The notes: generated by a model not told the origin, from the sequence alone. Shown: positions 34,547 to 44,057, counted from the stretch's first letter. The stretch: 64,000 bases of DNA from Limosilactobacillus panis (GCF_019797825.1 NZ_CP081855.1:1860001-1924000); one strand, 5' to 3'. Numbers and translations are program-made.

Positions 34547-36446
34547 GAGGTAATTGATTAGTTCAATTACCGACCTCTCACACCACCGTACGTACGGTTC
34601 CGTATACGGCGGTTCGACAACTTAATCACTTTGAATTGATTGGAGCGTCTTGGACATATTTATTAGTCCAAGGTGCTCCAGTTTTCTATTTGTTAGAGAA
34701 TAACTCAAAGTCTTACTGTGTGCGGTTCGCCAGTAGCCCTTACGGGTACTAGCGAAGACATATGCATCACGATAAGACAATCCGAGCCTTTGTAAGTTAG
34801 TAATCTTAGTTTTGAATTTCTTCCATTGCTTCCAGATATATTGCCTTATTCGCGCCCTTAACCACTGGTCAAGTCGTTGAATAAAGCCAGTCAGTTTCCC
34901 AATTGAGTAATATTGAAGCCAACCCCGCATTTTGCGATGAATTTCCTCAAACATTTGCTCAATGGATACTCCCCGATTGCGCTTTGTTAACAGCTTTAGT
35001 GCTTGCTTAACTCGCTTTTGTGATTGCTTGGCCGGTCGGGCATAGGCACCGTTACGGTCTACACCTAGTGAAAAGCCAAGAAACTTCAATCTTAGGGGAC
35101 TACCAACTTTAGTTTTATCTGGATTAACTTTAACTTTCAATTGCTTTTCGAGAAAATGGGTAATACTGCGCATTACTCGTTCTCCCGCCCGTTGACTTTT
35201 AACATAAATATTACAATCATCCGCATAGCGTACAAAGTGATGGCCACGTCTGGTCAACTCTTTATCCAACTCATTTAGGTAAATATTCGCCAGTAATGGT
35301 GATAATGGTCCACCTTGCGGCGTTCCTTTGTCACTCCTAGCGAAAAGCCCATGATCTAAGACCCCGCTAGTCAAAAACTTGCGGATAAGTCTTAGCGTCC
35401 ATGGGTCATTAATATATTGTTGGAGGTACTTAATCATCAAATCATGGTTGACGTTATCGAAATAGGCCTTCAGGTCTAAGTCGACTACTCTTCGATATCC
35501 CTGATTATATAGTTTAACTACCTTTGCGATTGCGTCTTGGGCTCCACGATGAGGGCGAAAGCCAAAACTATTATCCGAGAAAATACGCTCAAAGATTGGC
35601 GTGAGCACTTGGGCAACTGCTTGTTGGACCAGGCGGTCCACTGCCGTTGGTATCCCTAGTTTTCTCACTCCACCGTTGGGCTTGGGAATTTCCACTCGTT
35701 TAACCGGTACTGGCTTATAATTGCCTTCACGTAGGTTGGTGATTAACTCCGTTTTATTTTCTCTAAGATATTGCAGGAGGCCATCGACAGTCATATCATC
35801 AATGCCCGCTGCTCCTTTATTTCTCTTAACTCGCAAATAAGCCTGGTTCAGGTTATTGCGGTCCAAGACTTGGTCTTGGATAGTGACACTCATACCTTTA
35901 CCTTCACCATAATCGGTACTACGCGCCCTTGTGTACTTTCGGTTTTCCAAACCTATCCTCGACAAGCGGTCAGCTTGTGGTTCTGTTTTCTGCGATTGTC
36001 GCACCTGATTACACCTCCGATATAAGTTATAAGTTATTGTCGTTCGGTCCTTCATCTAATTAATTAGACTACTATGACCTCGGCTGACTTCTGGCTTACT
36101 CAACACAACATCACTGCTATGCTTGCTTCTGTGGAATTTCATTCATTCCTCTTGTCGGAAACGTGTAGGTCAGATCTCCCCGGGTAAGAATATTAACTTT
36201 CGTACCATGTCACCGTTAGCTTTACTGAAAGCAACTTCGAGTAGTATTGGACTTTAGTTTGTCTAGCAACCTTATCCAGTTACTCTCAGCCTTATAGCTA
36301 CTTCTTGTTCATCGGTGCAGCACTTTGCCTTAGACTTCCTTCAGATTCCACCTCACAGCGGACACCCTTGTCCTCGGCTCATGGTTCCGACTACTACGGC
36401 CCATAGTGGACTTTCACCACCTAGCTAATACCCATGCCGGGCGCAC
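34538..36446 (-). mobile_element. Group IIC intron, copy B (full length)
   Basis: The element is 1909 bp with the same ends as copies A and C (GTGCGCCC at the 5' end, CTCGAT at the 3' end, minus strand). The 5' exon is a perfect terminator hairpin ending CTTTATTA. The maturase is intact, so the copy may be mobile. Its 3' half matches copy A and its 5' half matches copy C, so it is a mosaic. The 5' non-coding part (36005-36446) holds the ribozyme domains and no gene. Confidence 0.92.
34622..36004 (-). CDS. ltrA: Group II intron reverse transcriptase/maturase (copy B)
   Basis: The 460-residue intron-encoded protein has fingers/palm blocks KPNGGVRKLGIPT, FGFRPHRGAQDAI, VVDLDLKAYFDNV and the catalytic YADD at about residues 260-263. 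An X/maturase region follows (RKMRGWLQYYSIGK), with a short C-terminus and no HNH endonuclease, as usual in class C. The GTG at 36004 is the best start because GGAGG lies 8-12 bases before it; a longer reading to 36055 begins at an ATG without a ribosome site. It promotes splicing and retrohoming of the intron. Confidence 0.93.
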   Translation of the reverse strand: MRQSQKTEPQADRLSRIGLENRKYTRARSTDYGEGKGMSVTIQDQVLDRNNLNQAYLRVKRNKGAAGIDDMTVDGLLQYLRENKTELITNLREGNYKPVPVKRVEIPKPNGGVRKLGIPTAVDRLVQQAVAQVLTPIFERIFSDNSFGFRPHRGAQDAIAKVVKLYNQGYRRVVDLDLKAYFDNVNHDLMIKYLQQYINDPWTLRLIRKFLTSGVLDHGLFARSDKGTPQGGPLSPLLANIYLNELDKELTRRGHHFVRYADDCNIYVKSQRAGERVMRSITHFLEKQLKVKVNPDKTKVGSPLRLKFLGFSLGVDRNGAYARPAKQSQKRVKQALKLLTKRNRGVSIEQMFEEIHRKMRGWLQYYSIGKLTGFIQRLDQWLRARIRQYIWKQWKKFKTKITNLQRLGLSYRDAYVFASTRKGYWRTAHSKTLSYSLTNRKLEHLGLINMSKTLQSIQSD

Positions 36447-36449
36447 TAA

Positions 36450-36493
36450 TAAAGGGGGTTGGTGGGAAAAAAGTTTTCCCACCAACCCCTTTT
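36450..36493. terminator. Bidirectional terminator behind acyltransferase, target of intron B
   Basis: GGGGTTGGTGGGAAAAAAG and CTTTTCCCACCAACCCC-like arms form a long stem with T runs on both strands. The intron 5' end is four bases beyond the minus-strand T run. Confidence 0.85.
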
Positions 36494-36549
36494 GGCTTTT
36501 CGAATATTACACAGTAATCGCGGAAAAAAGCGTACTTTTCCCAGCTTCT
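36494..36549 (-). repeat. Intergenic repeat, short member R2
   Basis: The plus strand reads CGAATATTACACAGTAATCG, then CGGAAAAAAG and TTTTCCCAGCTTC. Both ends match the inverted copy at 47592-47727, but the roughly 80-base GC-rich middle of that copy is missing. On the minus strand the element can fold as the gntR terminator. Confidence 0.6.
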
Positions 36550-36551
36550 CT

Positions 36552-37283
36552 CTATCCTTCCTGGTCTAAGTTAATGAATGTGCTATACCGCATGTACTGG
36601 TAGTGGATCCGCATGCTTGAAACCTCAAACGGGGTTCCATCGTCTAAAAAGAAGACCCCGTCCATGATGCTAACCGGCTCCGTGGGCTTAAGTTTTAGCA
36701 GTTTCTGGTCGTCTACTGTTGAGGGGGCCACGCTGATGGTTGTAAATGACTTGGTTACCCGCTTGCCCATACTATCTTCCAGGTAGTTGAAAATTGAGCT
36801 GTTAACAATCGCTGGTGACAGGGTCGGTACAATCTTAATAGGAATAAAGCCGGTCTCAATCATAAACGGCTGGTCGTCAATCAAGCGTAGCCGTTTGATT
36901 TGGTATACAAAATCGTTATCATTAAGGAAGAGTTCCTCTTGAATATCTTCACTAGCGGGAATAACTTGGTAGTTGAGCAACTGAATACGCTGCTTCTTAC
37001 CGGCAACTTGAAAACTATCAGTAACCCCCAAATTGCTACCCTCATAGTGAAAGAGGGACTGGTTCTTCAAGTACAGGGGGTTAATGAAGGTTCCTGACCC
37101 CCGCTTTTTAAAGATAATCCCTTGCTGGGCAAGAATTCCCAGGGCCCGCTTGATTGAGCTCCGGCTTACCCCGTAGGTTTCACTGAGGCTTCGCTCGTCG
37201 GGGAGGCGCATCCCCTCGTATTGGTTCTTCAAGATTTTCTGCTTTATATCGCGCATTACGGAGCTATATACTAAATCTGCCAT
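36552..37283 (-). CDS. GntR-family regulator (HutC/UTRA subfamily)
   Basis: The 243-residue repressor has an N-terminal winged helix (LPDERSLSETYGVSRSSIKRALGIL, about residues 26-52) and a UTRA ligand-binding domain from about residue 95 (YQIKRLRLIDDQPFMIETG, then FFLDDGTPFEVSSMRI). Such regulators commonly sense sugar phosphates. No sugar operon is adjacent; the divergent neighbour is ybaK, so the target is unclear. CGGAGGAG precedes the ATG. Confidence 0.88.
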   Translation of the reverse strand: MADLVYSSVMRDIKQKILKNQYEGMRLPDERSLSETYGVSRSSIKRALGILAQQGIIFKKRGSGTFINPLYLKNQSLFHYEGSNLGVTDSFQVAGKKQRIQLLNYQVIPASEDIQEELFLNDNDFVYQIKRLRLIDDQPFMIETGFIPIKIVPTLSPAIVNSSIFNYLEDSMGKRVTKSFTTISVAPSTVDDQKLLKLKPTEPVSIMDGVFFLDDGTPFEVSSMRIHYQYMRYSTFINLDQEG

Positions 37284-37405
37284 GTCGTTAACTCCTCCGG
37301 TCGATGTGTCCCGCTTATTTCACTACTAGTATAACAGACCTATTTCAAATTGGGACCTTTTTGTGAAATATTGGTCCGTTCCAGATTAAAAAAGGGAGTT
37401 TTATT

Positions 37406-37912
37406 ATGAGCAAAAAGAACAAAAAAAGCAAGTTGAAAAAGACCCAGGTTGAGCAAATCCTGGACAAAAATAAGATTGCATATAAGCAGGCAGAATTTCC
37501 AACCCACCAGGATGGGGACGTGCGGACAATGACCGTGGACCACACTGGGGTCGATGAGCATACCGTCTACAAGACCCTGGTCCTGTCCGGAAACGTCACC
37601 GGGCCGCTCGTGGGGGTCTTGCCGATTGATACCCAACTGGACGAAAAGAAGCTCGCCAAGGTCTCCGGTAACAAGAAGGTCAACATGGTTCCCTTAAAGA
37701 AACTCCTGAAGACAACCGGCTACGTCCACGGTGCCAATACACCCGTGGGGATTTACGAAAAGTACCAGTACCCAATCTTCATCGACCAGGTTGCCGAGGA
37801 ACAGGGGGAGATTTACGTTTCGTCTGGTAAGATTGGCCGGTCCGTCTGCCTGAATGCCACCGACCTTGCCAAGCTCGTCCACGCTAAGTTTGCCGACCTT
37901 GAGCAAAAGTAA
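37406..37912 (+). CDS. ybaK: YbaK/EbsC-family Cys-tRNA deacylase
   Basis: The 168-residue protein starts with a lysine-rich tail and then the YbaK fold. VYKTLVLSG contains the lysine needed in YbaK for deacylation, and GYVHGANTPVGI and IYVSSGKIGRSVCLNATDLA are family blocks. It hydrolyses mischarged Cys-tRNA(Pro) in trans. AAAGGGAG lies before the ATG. It is divergent from the GntR gene. Confidence 0.9.
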   Translation: MSKKNKKSKLKKTQVEQILDKNKIAYKQAEFPTHQDGDVRTMTVDHTGVDEHTVYKTLVLSGNVTGPLVGVLPIDTQLDEKKLAKVSGNKKVNMVPLKKLLKTTGYVHGANTPVGIYEKYQYPIFIDQVAEEQGEIYVSSGKIGRSVCLNATDLAKLVHAKFADLEQK

Positions 37913-37990
37913 CACCGGGTGTAGTAATTGACCCGTTTTCTGAATAAGTTTAAAGTATAAGTATCTTAATAAAAGAAAGGTTTTGAAGAA

Positions 37991-39427
37991 ATGAAGAAGA
38001 ACTTATCCGCTTGTACAACGGTCCTTGTTGGGAAGAGCGCAACCATTGACGGCTCCGTCATGGCGGCCCGGAACGATGATACCTTCGCTCCCCTTACTCC
38101 CCAACGCTTTGTCACTTACCCGGCCTACCATAACCACCCGAACCAGGTAAAGGCCTACCTTAATAAGTGTGTGGTTGACCGTCCTGCCGATGGTTACCGT
38201 TACCAGGGGACCCCAAACGTTAACTACGAAAAAGAAGGGGTCTTTGATGAGAGCGGCTTTAATGAAAAGAACGTGGGGATGAGTGCGACCGAAAGTGTCT
38301 ACGCAAACGAGCGGGTCCTGGCGGTTGACCCCTTGAACACCGAAACCGGGATCAACGAAGACCTAATCGTGGCAGCAACCCTCCCGTTCATCGATAGTGC
38401 TAAGAACGGGGTTGAATACCTCGGTCAGTTAATCGCTAAGTATGGCTCTGCCGAAGGAAACGGGGTAATCTTCGCCGACAAGAACGATGTCTGGTACATG
38501 GAAATCGTCACTGGTCACCAGTGGGTTGCCCAGCGAATCCCCGATGATGCGTATGCCGTAACCGGTAACCGAATTGCTATCCAACAGGTTGACTTCGATG
38601 ACCCGGCCAACTTCATGTGGTCCGACGGCATTCAAGAATTCGTTGAGAAGAACAATTTGAACCCGGACAAGCACGGTTGGAACTTCCGCCATATCTTTGG
38701 GACCGCTGACGTTTTCGACCAGTACTACAATACGCCCCGGCAATGGTACGGCCACAAACTGCTCAACCCAAGTGTTGAACAGGACCCGCTGAACTTTGAT
38801 CTGCCCTTCATCATGCGGAGTGACCGGAAGTTGACCTTAAAGGATGTCCAAGATGTCCTCAGCAGTCACTATCAAGGCACCCCTTACGATCCGCTGGGTC
38901 ACGAGGGCAACAAGCAAGAACGGGAAATGTTCCGGCCAATTTCCTTGAACCGGACCCAGAATTCGCACGTCCTGCAAATTCGCAACGACCTACCCGAAGC
39001 GGCCTCCACCATCATGTGGATGGCCTTGGGGGTGCCAACCTTCACTCCATATGTTCCATTCTTTGGTAACGCCGACGATATTGACGTTAGCTACCGGGAG
39101 ACGCCAAAGAAGCTTAACATGGACTTCAAGAGTGCCTACTGGATGTACCGGGCCCTCTCGATGATTGTTGAATCCCACCACGCTGAATTTACCCAGGCCG
39201 ATCTCGACTACTTAAAGGACAGCCGGGAATACTTTTATCGGTGGGTAAACAAAGTTGCCCACCAGGTTGAGGGGGTGGATCCTAAGGAAGTTAACCAATT
39301 TTTGAGTGACCGGACCCACGAAATGGTTGCCGAAATGGCCAAGCGGACCAAGAAGCTGATGGCCGAACTAATCATGCATGGCCTAGAGCTTTCCAAGCTG
39401 ACCTTCAACATAGACAAGAATTTGTAA
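37991..39427 (+). CDS. pepD: C69-family dipeptidase (PepD)
   Basis: The 478-residue Ntn-type dipeptidase has its nucleophile in the N-terminal LSACTTVLVGKSATIDGS (Cys8), followed by the family block MAARNDD. Central motifs are NEKNVGMSATESVYAN and YMEIVTGHQWVAQRIPDD. These enzymes cleave a broad range of dipeptides in the cytosol to supply amino acids. The length fits lactobacilli PepD. AGAAAGG precedes the ATG and a terminator follows. Confidence 0.93.
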   Translation: MKKNLSACTTVLVGKSATIDGSVMAARNDDTFAPLTPQRFVTYPAYHNHPNQVKAYLNKCVVDRPADGYRYQGTPNVNYEKEGVFDESGFNEKNVGMSATESVYANERVLAVDPLNTETGINEDLIVAATLPFIDSAKNGVEYLGQLIAKYGSAEGNGVIFADKNDVWYMEIVTGHQWVAQRIPDDAYAVTGNRIAIQQVDFDDPANFMWSDGIQEFVEKNNLNPDKHGWNFRHIFGTADVFDQYYNTPRQWYGHKLLNPSVEQDPLNFDLPFIMRSDRKLTLKDVQDVLSSHYQGTPYDPLGHEGNKQEREMFRPISLNRTQNSHVLQIRNDLPEAASTIMWMALGVPTFTPYVPFFGNADDIDVSYRETPKKLNMDFKSAYWMYRALSMIVESHHAEFTQADLDYLKDSREYFYRWVNKVAHQVEGVDPKEVNQFLSDRTHEMVAEMAKRTKKLMAELIMHGLELSKLTFNIDKNL

Positions 39428-39447
39428 TTGGGAATAAAGGATAGAGT

Positions 39448-39492
39448 AAAGCCGAGACTAGAGAAAAATTCTCCGGTCTCGGCTTTGTTTTT
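39448..39492. terminator. Bidirectional terminator between pepD and the dehydrogenase gene
   Basis: AAAGCCGAGAC and GTCTCGGCTTT pair with T or A runs on either side, serving both convergent genes. Confidence 0.85.
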
Positions 39493-40447
39493 ACTTATTT
39501 ACCTGATTAATTGCCACCCCGTCGCGGAGATAGGAAATGAGGTTTTGCGACGCCTCCTTGGCCATCGCAACCCGGGCAGCTGTGGTTCCCGTCCCCACAT
39601 GGGGTAACAGAACAACATTATCAAGTTTACGGAGCGCGGCAGTAACCTTGGGCTCGTGTTCGTAAACATCCAGACCGGCACCTGCAATTTCACCTGTTTC
39701 CAGGGCCCAGACAAGGTCATCCTCCTTAACCAGGCTCCCCCGGGCAACATTGACCAGCAAGGCCGTCTTCTTCATCTGCTTAAAGACCGCTTTGTTAAAT
39801 ACTCCGGCAGTTTCCGGGGTTGCAGGTGCGTGGAGGCTTAATATATCGGCCTCTTTAACCAAGGTCGCGAAATCGGCATACTCAATTTTCCGCTGCTTTT
39901 CCTCTTCAGCGGGTAAGCGGTGCCGCTTGTTGTACAGGACTTTCATCCCCAGGACCTGGCAGAACTTGGCAACCTGGCCACCAATCCCGCCATAACCATA
40001 GATACCTAGCGTTTTCCCCGCCAGGTTCATGCCCATATACTTCGGGTTGGAAACGTCGAGCCACTTGCCCTCACGGATTGCGTGGTCATAAAAGTGAAAA
40101 CGTCGGGCCGTTGCCAGAATCAGGCCCAGGGCAGTTTCCGCGGTTGAGTAGCGAACACTGCGGGGACAGTGGGCAACCACGATTCCCTTTTGTTTTGCGT
40201 AGTCAATGTCAACGTTATCAAAGCCATCCCCCTTAGTCGAAATAATTTTCAGGTTGGTCCCGGCATCAAGGAGTTCACGATCCCCTTTGGTTCCTGAAAG
40301 GATCATCCCATCAAATTCATGGAGGTGGCGGAGGACCCACGACCGGTCGGTAACCGCTGCATTGTCGAAGACATCAAAATTTTGTCGTAATTCTTGTAGT
40401 CCCGCTTCAGGGATGTCGCCAGTAATTAGGATTTTTGCTCTTGCCAT
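39491..40447 (-). CDS. D-isomer-specific 2-hydroxyacid dehydrogenase
   Basis: The 318-residue enzyme has the NAD-binding loop GIYGYGGIGGQVAKF (GxGxxG), the substrate-side TKGDGFDNVD, the VNVARGSLV block with the catalytic arginine, and LLPHVGTGT with the catalytic histidine. It reduces 2-oxoacids such as hydroxypyruvate, glyoxylate or branched keto acids; the exact substrate cannot be read. The ATG at 40447 follows GGGAGGAAAT, in preference to an upstream in-frame ATG. It is probably transcribed with the membrane-protein gene 17 bases upstream. Confidence 0.88.
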   Translation of the reverse strand: MARAKILITGDIPEAGLQELRQNFDVFDNAAVTDRSWVLRHLHEFDGMILSGTKGDRELLDAGTNLKIISTKGDGFDNVDIDYAKQKGIVVAHCPRSVRYSTAETALGLILATARRFHFYDHAIREGKWLDVSNPKYMGMNLAGKTLGIYGYGGIGGQVAKFCQVLGMKVLYNKRHRLPAEEEKQRKIEYADFATLVKEADILSLHAPATPETAGVFNKAVFKQMKKTALLVNVARGSLVKEDDLVWALETGEIAGAGLDVYEHEPKVTAALRKLDNVVLLPHVGTGTTAARVAMAKEASQNLISYLRDGVAINQVNK

Positions 40448-40464
40448 CAGATTTCCTCCCGTCT

Positions 40465-41391
40465 TCAGAATTTCCACAATAACATCAGTAGGGCCAGCAA
40501 AAAGGTCAGGCACCCTAACAGGACATAACGATAAGGGTGCCGGGCCGCCTTGCCGTACCGGTAGTCGTTTTGGTAACGCTGCATTGCGGCCAGAATTGCT
40601 AGTCCGAAAGTGGCCGCGACCAGGCTATTAGCCAAACACAGGATCAAAAGGGTCTGGTAACCGCCCGCCCAGTAGGTTACAAAACTGTCCGTCCCCGCCA
40701 AAGCCGCCACCAAGGTGGCCGTCACCACCAGGCCGGCCAAAAACTGGTAGGTGCCGCTCCGACGAGTAACTAGTGGGGCCCACATCCGGGGGATCATTTT
40801 GCCCACTGCAATTAGTAGGATTGCTAGGGCCCCCAGGCAAATAATGATGAGTCCCCGCTGCCACACGCCGTGGTTTGCCGTAACCAATGCTAGCAAGTAA
40901 CTAGCGACAATAAGGGCCCCGCTCCCGAGCGGCAAGGGAATAAAGAGGGGACTGGTCAAACGGGTAACCTGGGCGAAATAGTTGCCCAGCAGGGCCTGAA
41001 TACTTGTCAGGGCCAAAAAAACTGTTCCTAAAACTGTCAGCCGCGCTGGGGCCAATACCTGACCGGGAGCGCCCCAAGCGAGGACCAGAGCGGCAATCAT
41101 TACCACCGCGTTAACTATTGCCAAAGCCTGGTAGTGCCCCTGCTGCTTGACTATTGCTGGCTGGTTGTAAATGAGTAGCAGGTTGTAAATATTGGCAATC
41201 AGGACGGGAACGGAGAGTAGCAGGATGGATTCCTGCAAATCCTGGGTAGGGGCCAGGATTCGACCACTCGCCTGCCAAGCGCTAGTAATCGTCATCCAGC
41301 CACCAGCCCAGGCTAAGGAAATCATGGGGACAAGAACCAGTGGCGGCTTTGAATAGGGGCCCTGTTTAAATTTCTTCACTGAATTTGCCAT
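40465..41391 (-). CDS. Hypothetical polytopic membrane protein
   Basis: The 308-residue protein has about nine to ten hydrophobic segments, a short basic N-terminus (SVKKFKQGPYSK) and a basic loop near the end (RYQNDYRYGKAARHPYR). I see no motif that fixes a family. It lies immediately upstream of the 2-hydroxyacid dehydrogenase and may be its transporter partner, but this is only suggested by context. AGGAAGTT precedes the ATG. Confidence 0.6.
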   Translation of the reverse strand: MANSVKKFKQGPYSKPPLVLVPMISLAWAGGWMTITSAWQASGRILAPTQDLQESILLLSVPVLIANIYNLLLIYNQPAIVKQQGHYQALAIVNAVVMIAALVLAWGAPGQVLAPARLTVLGTVFLALTSIQALLGNYFAQVTRLTSPLFIPLPLGSGALIVASYLLALVTANHGVWQRGLIIICLGALAILLIAVGKMIPRMWAPLVTRRSGTYQFLAGLVVTATLVAALAGTDSFVTYWAGGYQTLLILCLANSLVAATFGLAILAAMQRYQNDYRYGKAARHPYRYVLLGCLTFLLALLMLLWKF

Positions 41392-41515
41392 CTAACTTCC
41401 TCTTGAATCATCAGTACTGAAATCAATTATAACAAAATTATTATCTAGATGACTTCCATTACGACTGGTCAAATCTGCTATGATGGAAGCGAGGAATTAA
41501 AAAGGAGTCTTTAAA

Positions 41516-42358
41516 ATGTTTCAACCACAGCTGGGGCTAAAGGGAAGCAGCGACCGTCAGCAAATCGACGACCGGCTAGTACACCATCCCCACGTTTACG
41601 AATTCTTTACCGCCGCCCGTGATTTTACCCCCGAGGGTTACCGTCACCTGGCGCGGGCAATCCAATACGTCCAATCGCAGGGAATTAAAAACATCGTCCT
41701 CCACCACCCGATGACCTTCCACGGTTACCATTCTGACGTGGTGGCTCCCGAAAAGGAGTATCCTGACCTCTACCGCTTCATTGAGACAACTACAGAGCAG
41801 TTGATTCGCCTGGCTGATGACTATCACGTCCAGGTACTCGTTCACGGTGGCTACTCTGGTGACCAAGTCAAGCACATGGTCGCTTTATACCCATCAGTTG
41901 AATCTGCCCGCCAGGCCGTTTACCAGCGGTTGGACCGCTTTACCCGGGCAGGACGGGACCAAATCATGTTTGAAAACTCGATTGCCCCCGTCTTTGCCTA
42001 TGGTGACCCGGACGAGGAAGACGAGATCTTAAGCCACCACTACCGGCTGGCATTCGACATCTCACACTGCTTCATCGGGCTACATGGTGACAACCGCGGC
42101 CTCCAGGCTTCCCTCAAGCACCTCGCCCCAGCCGTTGTCCACTACCACCTGGTTGATTCGATGGGGTTGACTCACGATAGCTTGACACTGGGGACAGGTA
42201 AGGTCGACTGGGCACCAGTCCTTCCCCTGCTTAACCCCCATGCAACCAGTATTTACGAGATTAACCTACGCGACCAAAGCAACTGTCAAGAGCAGTTGGA
42301 TAGTCACGCTTACCTGTGTCAAATTGCCCGCCACCTGCGTAAGAAGGAGAAAAACTGA
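41516..42358 (+). CDS. Sugar phosphate isomerase/epimerase-like TIM barrel
   Basis: The 280-residue protein has the AP-endonuclease-2/xylose-isomerase-like barrel pattern. KNIVLHHPMTFHG, QVLVHGGYSG, the metal-ligand glutamate in IMFENSI, AFDISHCFI, VVHYHLVDS and the final glutamate in IYEINLR are spaced as in this superfamily. Substrate is unknown. AAGGAG precedes the ATG. The next gene starts two bases after its stop, so they are translationally coupled. Confidence 0.78.
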   Translation: MFQPQLGLKGSSDRQQIDDRLVHHPHVYEFFTAARDFTPEGYRHLARAIQYVQSQGIKNIVLHHPMTFHGYHSDVVAPEKEYPDLYRFIETTTEQLIRLADDYHVQVLVHGGYSGDQVKHMVALYPSVESARQAVYQRLDRFTRAGRDQIMFENSIAPVFAYGDPDEEDEILSHHYRLAFDISHCFIGLHGDNRGLQASLKHLAPAVVHYHLVDSMGLTHDSLTLGTGKVDWAPVLPLLNPHATSIYEINLRDQSNCQEQLDSHAYLCQIARHLRKKEKN

Positions 42359-42360
42359 CC

Positions 42361-43482
42361 GTGAAAAAATACATTAACAGGCAGCACATCTCATTAGTGC
42401 TCGCTCTCTTCATCCTCTACCTGGCCATTATTTTTTGGCCCCACTTCATCAAGTGGGCAGGCACGCTTTTGGGCGCCATTACGCCCCTTCTGATTGGTGG
42501 CGTGATTGCCTACATCGTCAATCTCCTCCTGCGCCAGTATGAAGGCCTGTACCTGCGCTTGTTTAAGCAGAAAAAAGCCCGCCGGTTTAAGCGCCTGTGG
42601 GGGATTTTCCTTTCCTACTTCACCATTTTTCTGATTGTGGCGATTGTCATCCGCTTGGTAATTCCGGAGCTCATCAACTGTATTCAGCTTTTGATCACCA
42701 ACCACAGCCGGGTAATTACCCGCTTCATTGCCACCTTTGAGAACAATGACGATGTCCAAAAGATCCTCCGTAATTTTGACCCCCGCCACATTTCCTGGGC
42801 AAAGGCGCAAAAATACCTGACCTATGGTTTTGGCGGCACGTTTAGGGCCCTCATGTCAACCGCCTCTTCCGTTGTCTCGGTTGCCACCACGGCCGTAATT
42901 GCCTTTTTCTTTTCCATTTACCTCCTTATTTATAAGGAAATGCTGGCTCGCCAGTTCTCCCGCTTAATCAACACCTACCTGGCTAAGGTTAAGCGCCCAC
43001 TGATGTACGTCGTTCACACCTTCGACGATAGTTACAGCAGCTACATCGTCGGTCAATGTAAAGACGCTGCCCTCCTGGGAATCGCCTGCTTTATCGGGAT
43101 GACCATTCTGCGGATGCCATACGCCACCATGATTGGCGTGGTCACAGCCTTTGGCGCTCTAATTCCAATTATTGGGGCTATCCTGGGAGCCAGTATAGGG
43201 GTTGTCCTGATTTTTGCCGTTTCCCCAATCAAGGCGGGAATCTTCCTGGTCTTTATCATCCTTCTCCAGCAGTTTGACAACCGGGTCACTTACCCCCTGG
43301 TTGTTGGCAAGAGCATCGGGCTCCCCAGCGTCTGGGTATTTGCTGCTGTCATTGTCGGCGGGAGTATTTCAGGAATTCTCGGTATGATGCTGACGGTCCC
43401 CCTCTTCGCCGCCATCTACCGAATCGTTGCCACTGATGTCGGCAAACGAGAACAAGCAAAGGAAAAATCAATAGCTGAATAG
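42361..43482 (+). CDS. AI-2E family transporter
   Basis: The 373-residue membrane protein has about eight segments in the AI-2E/PerM arrangement. The C-terminal signature is VTAFGALIPIIGAILG followed by QQFDNRVTYPLVVGKSIGLP. The family includes autoinducer-2 exporters and Na+/H+-type carriers, so the substrate is open. The start is a GTG two bases after the preceding stop, with AAGGAG inside that gene's end. A terminator follows. Confidence 0.9.
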   Translation: MKKYINRQHISLVLALFILYLAIIFWPHFIKWAGTLLGAITPLLIGGVIAYIVNLLLRQYEGLYLRLFKQKKARRFKRLWGIFLSYFTIFLIVAIVIRLVIPELINCIQLLITNHSRVITRFIATFENNDDVQKILRNFDPRHISWAKAQKYLTYGFGGTFRALMSTASSVVSVATTAVIAFFFSIYLLIYKEMLARQFSRLINTYLAKVKRPLMYVVHTFDDSYSSYIVGQCKDAALLGIACFIGMTILRMPYATMIGVVTAFGALIPIIGAILGASIGVVLIFAVSPIKAGIFLVFIILLQQFDNRVTYPLVVGKSIGLPSVWVFAAVIVGGSISGILGMMLTVPLFAAIYRIVATDVGKREQAKEKSIAE

Positions 43483-43485
43483 AAA

Positions 43486-43527
43486 AAGCCCTTAGCATTC
43501 AGCTCACGAGCGCTAAGGGCTTTACTA
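43486..43527. terminator. Bidirectional terminator
   Basis: AAAGCCCTTAGC and GCTAAGGGCTTT form a stem between two convergent genes. Confidence 0.85.
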
Positions 43528-43529
43528 AT

Positions 43530-44057
43530 TTATTTTTTCTTAACAACTACTTGAGGAGCCTGCTGGCACCGCATCTCGCGTACTAGGTGGATAGCTTTTA
43601 AATGGGCCAGTACCGCGTCAATCGCTAGGCTCGTCAGTTCAACGGTCTGGGCATCTGCGTTTTCCACGGCCACTTTTTTCCCCGCCAGCTTCTGGTCAAG
43701 AATTGTCACAAAGCGGTCGTATGCCTGTTGCGGATACGACTGCAGTGTTGCTTGGGCGATCCCCCGCCGAATTTCTTCAATTGAGAAGCTTGGTTTGAAA
43801 AAGCCAATAATCAAAAGGTCGACCAACTGGTTAACGGCGTACTTTTTCTTGACGGGTGCCTGGATGATTTTCTTCTTCACGTAGTTGTTAACCATTGACT
43901 TGGTCAGCGGTTCAACACCGACCCCGCTAAGTTGCTCATTAACGATTGTGACTACCTGGTCAATGTACAACCCCAGGGCCGGGAGTTCCTTCCAGCGTGG
44001 GAACTTAACGTGGATTAACTGTTCTTGCCACTGCTTGTATTGATTATTTTCTATCAT
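43530..44057 (-). CDS. DUF1836-family protein
   Basis: The 175-residue protein matches DUF1836. FPRWKELPALGLYIDQVV is followed by a helix-turn-helix-like PLTKSMVNNYVKKKIIQAP and KKYAVNQLVDLLIIGFFKPS. The family is thought to be DNA-binding but is not well studied. The ATG at 44057 lies inside the end of the upstream gene (14-base overlap), giving a three-gene operon with the NAD(P)-binding-like and ABC-like genes. Confidence 0.82.
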   Translation of the reverse strand: MIENNQYKQWQEQLIHVKFPRWKELPALGLYIDQVVTIVNEQLSGVGVEPLTKSMVNNYVKKKIIQAPVKKKYAVNQLVDLLIIGFFKPSFSIEEIRRGIAQATLQSYPQQAYDRFVTILDQKLAGKKVAVENADAQTVELTSLAIDAVLAHLKAIHLVREMRCQQAPQVVVKKK

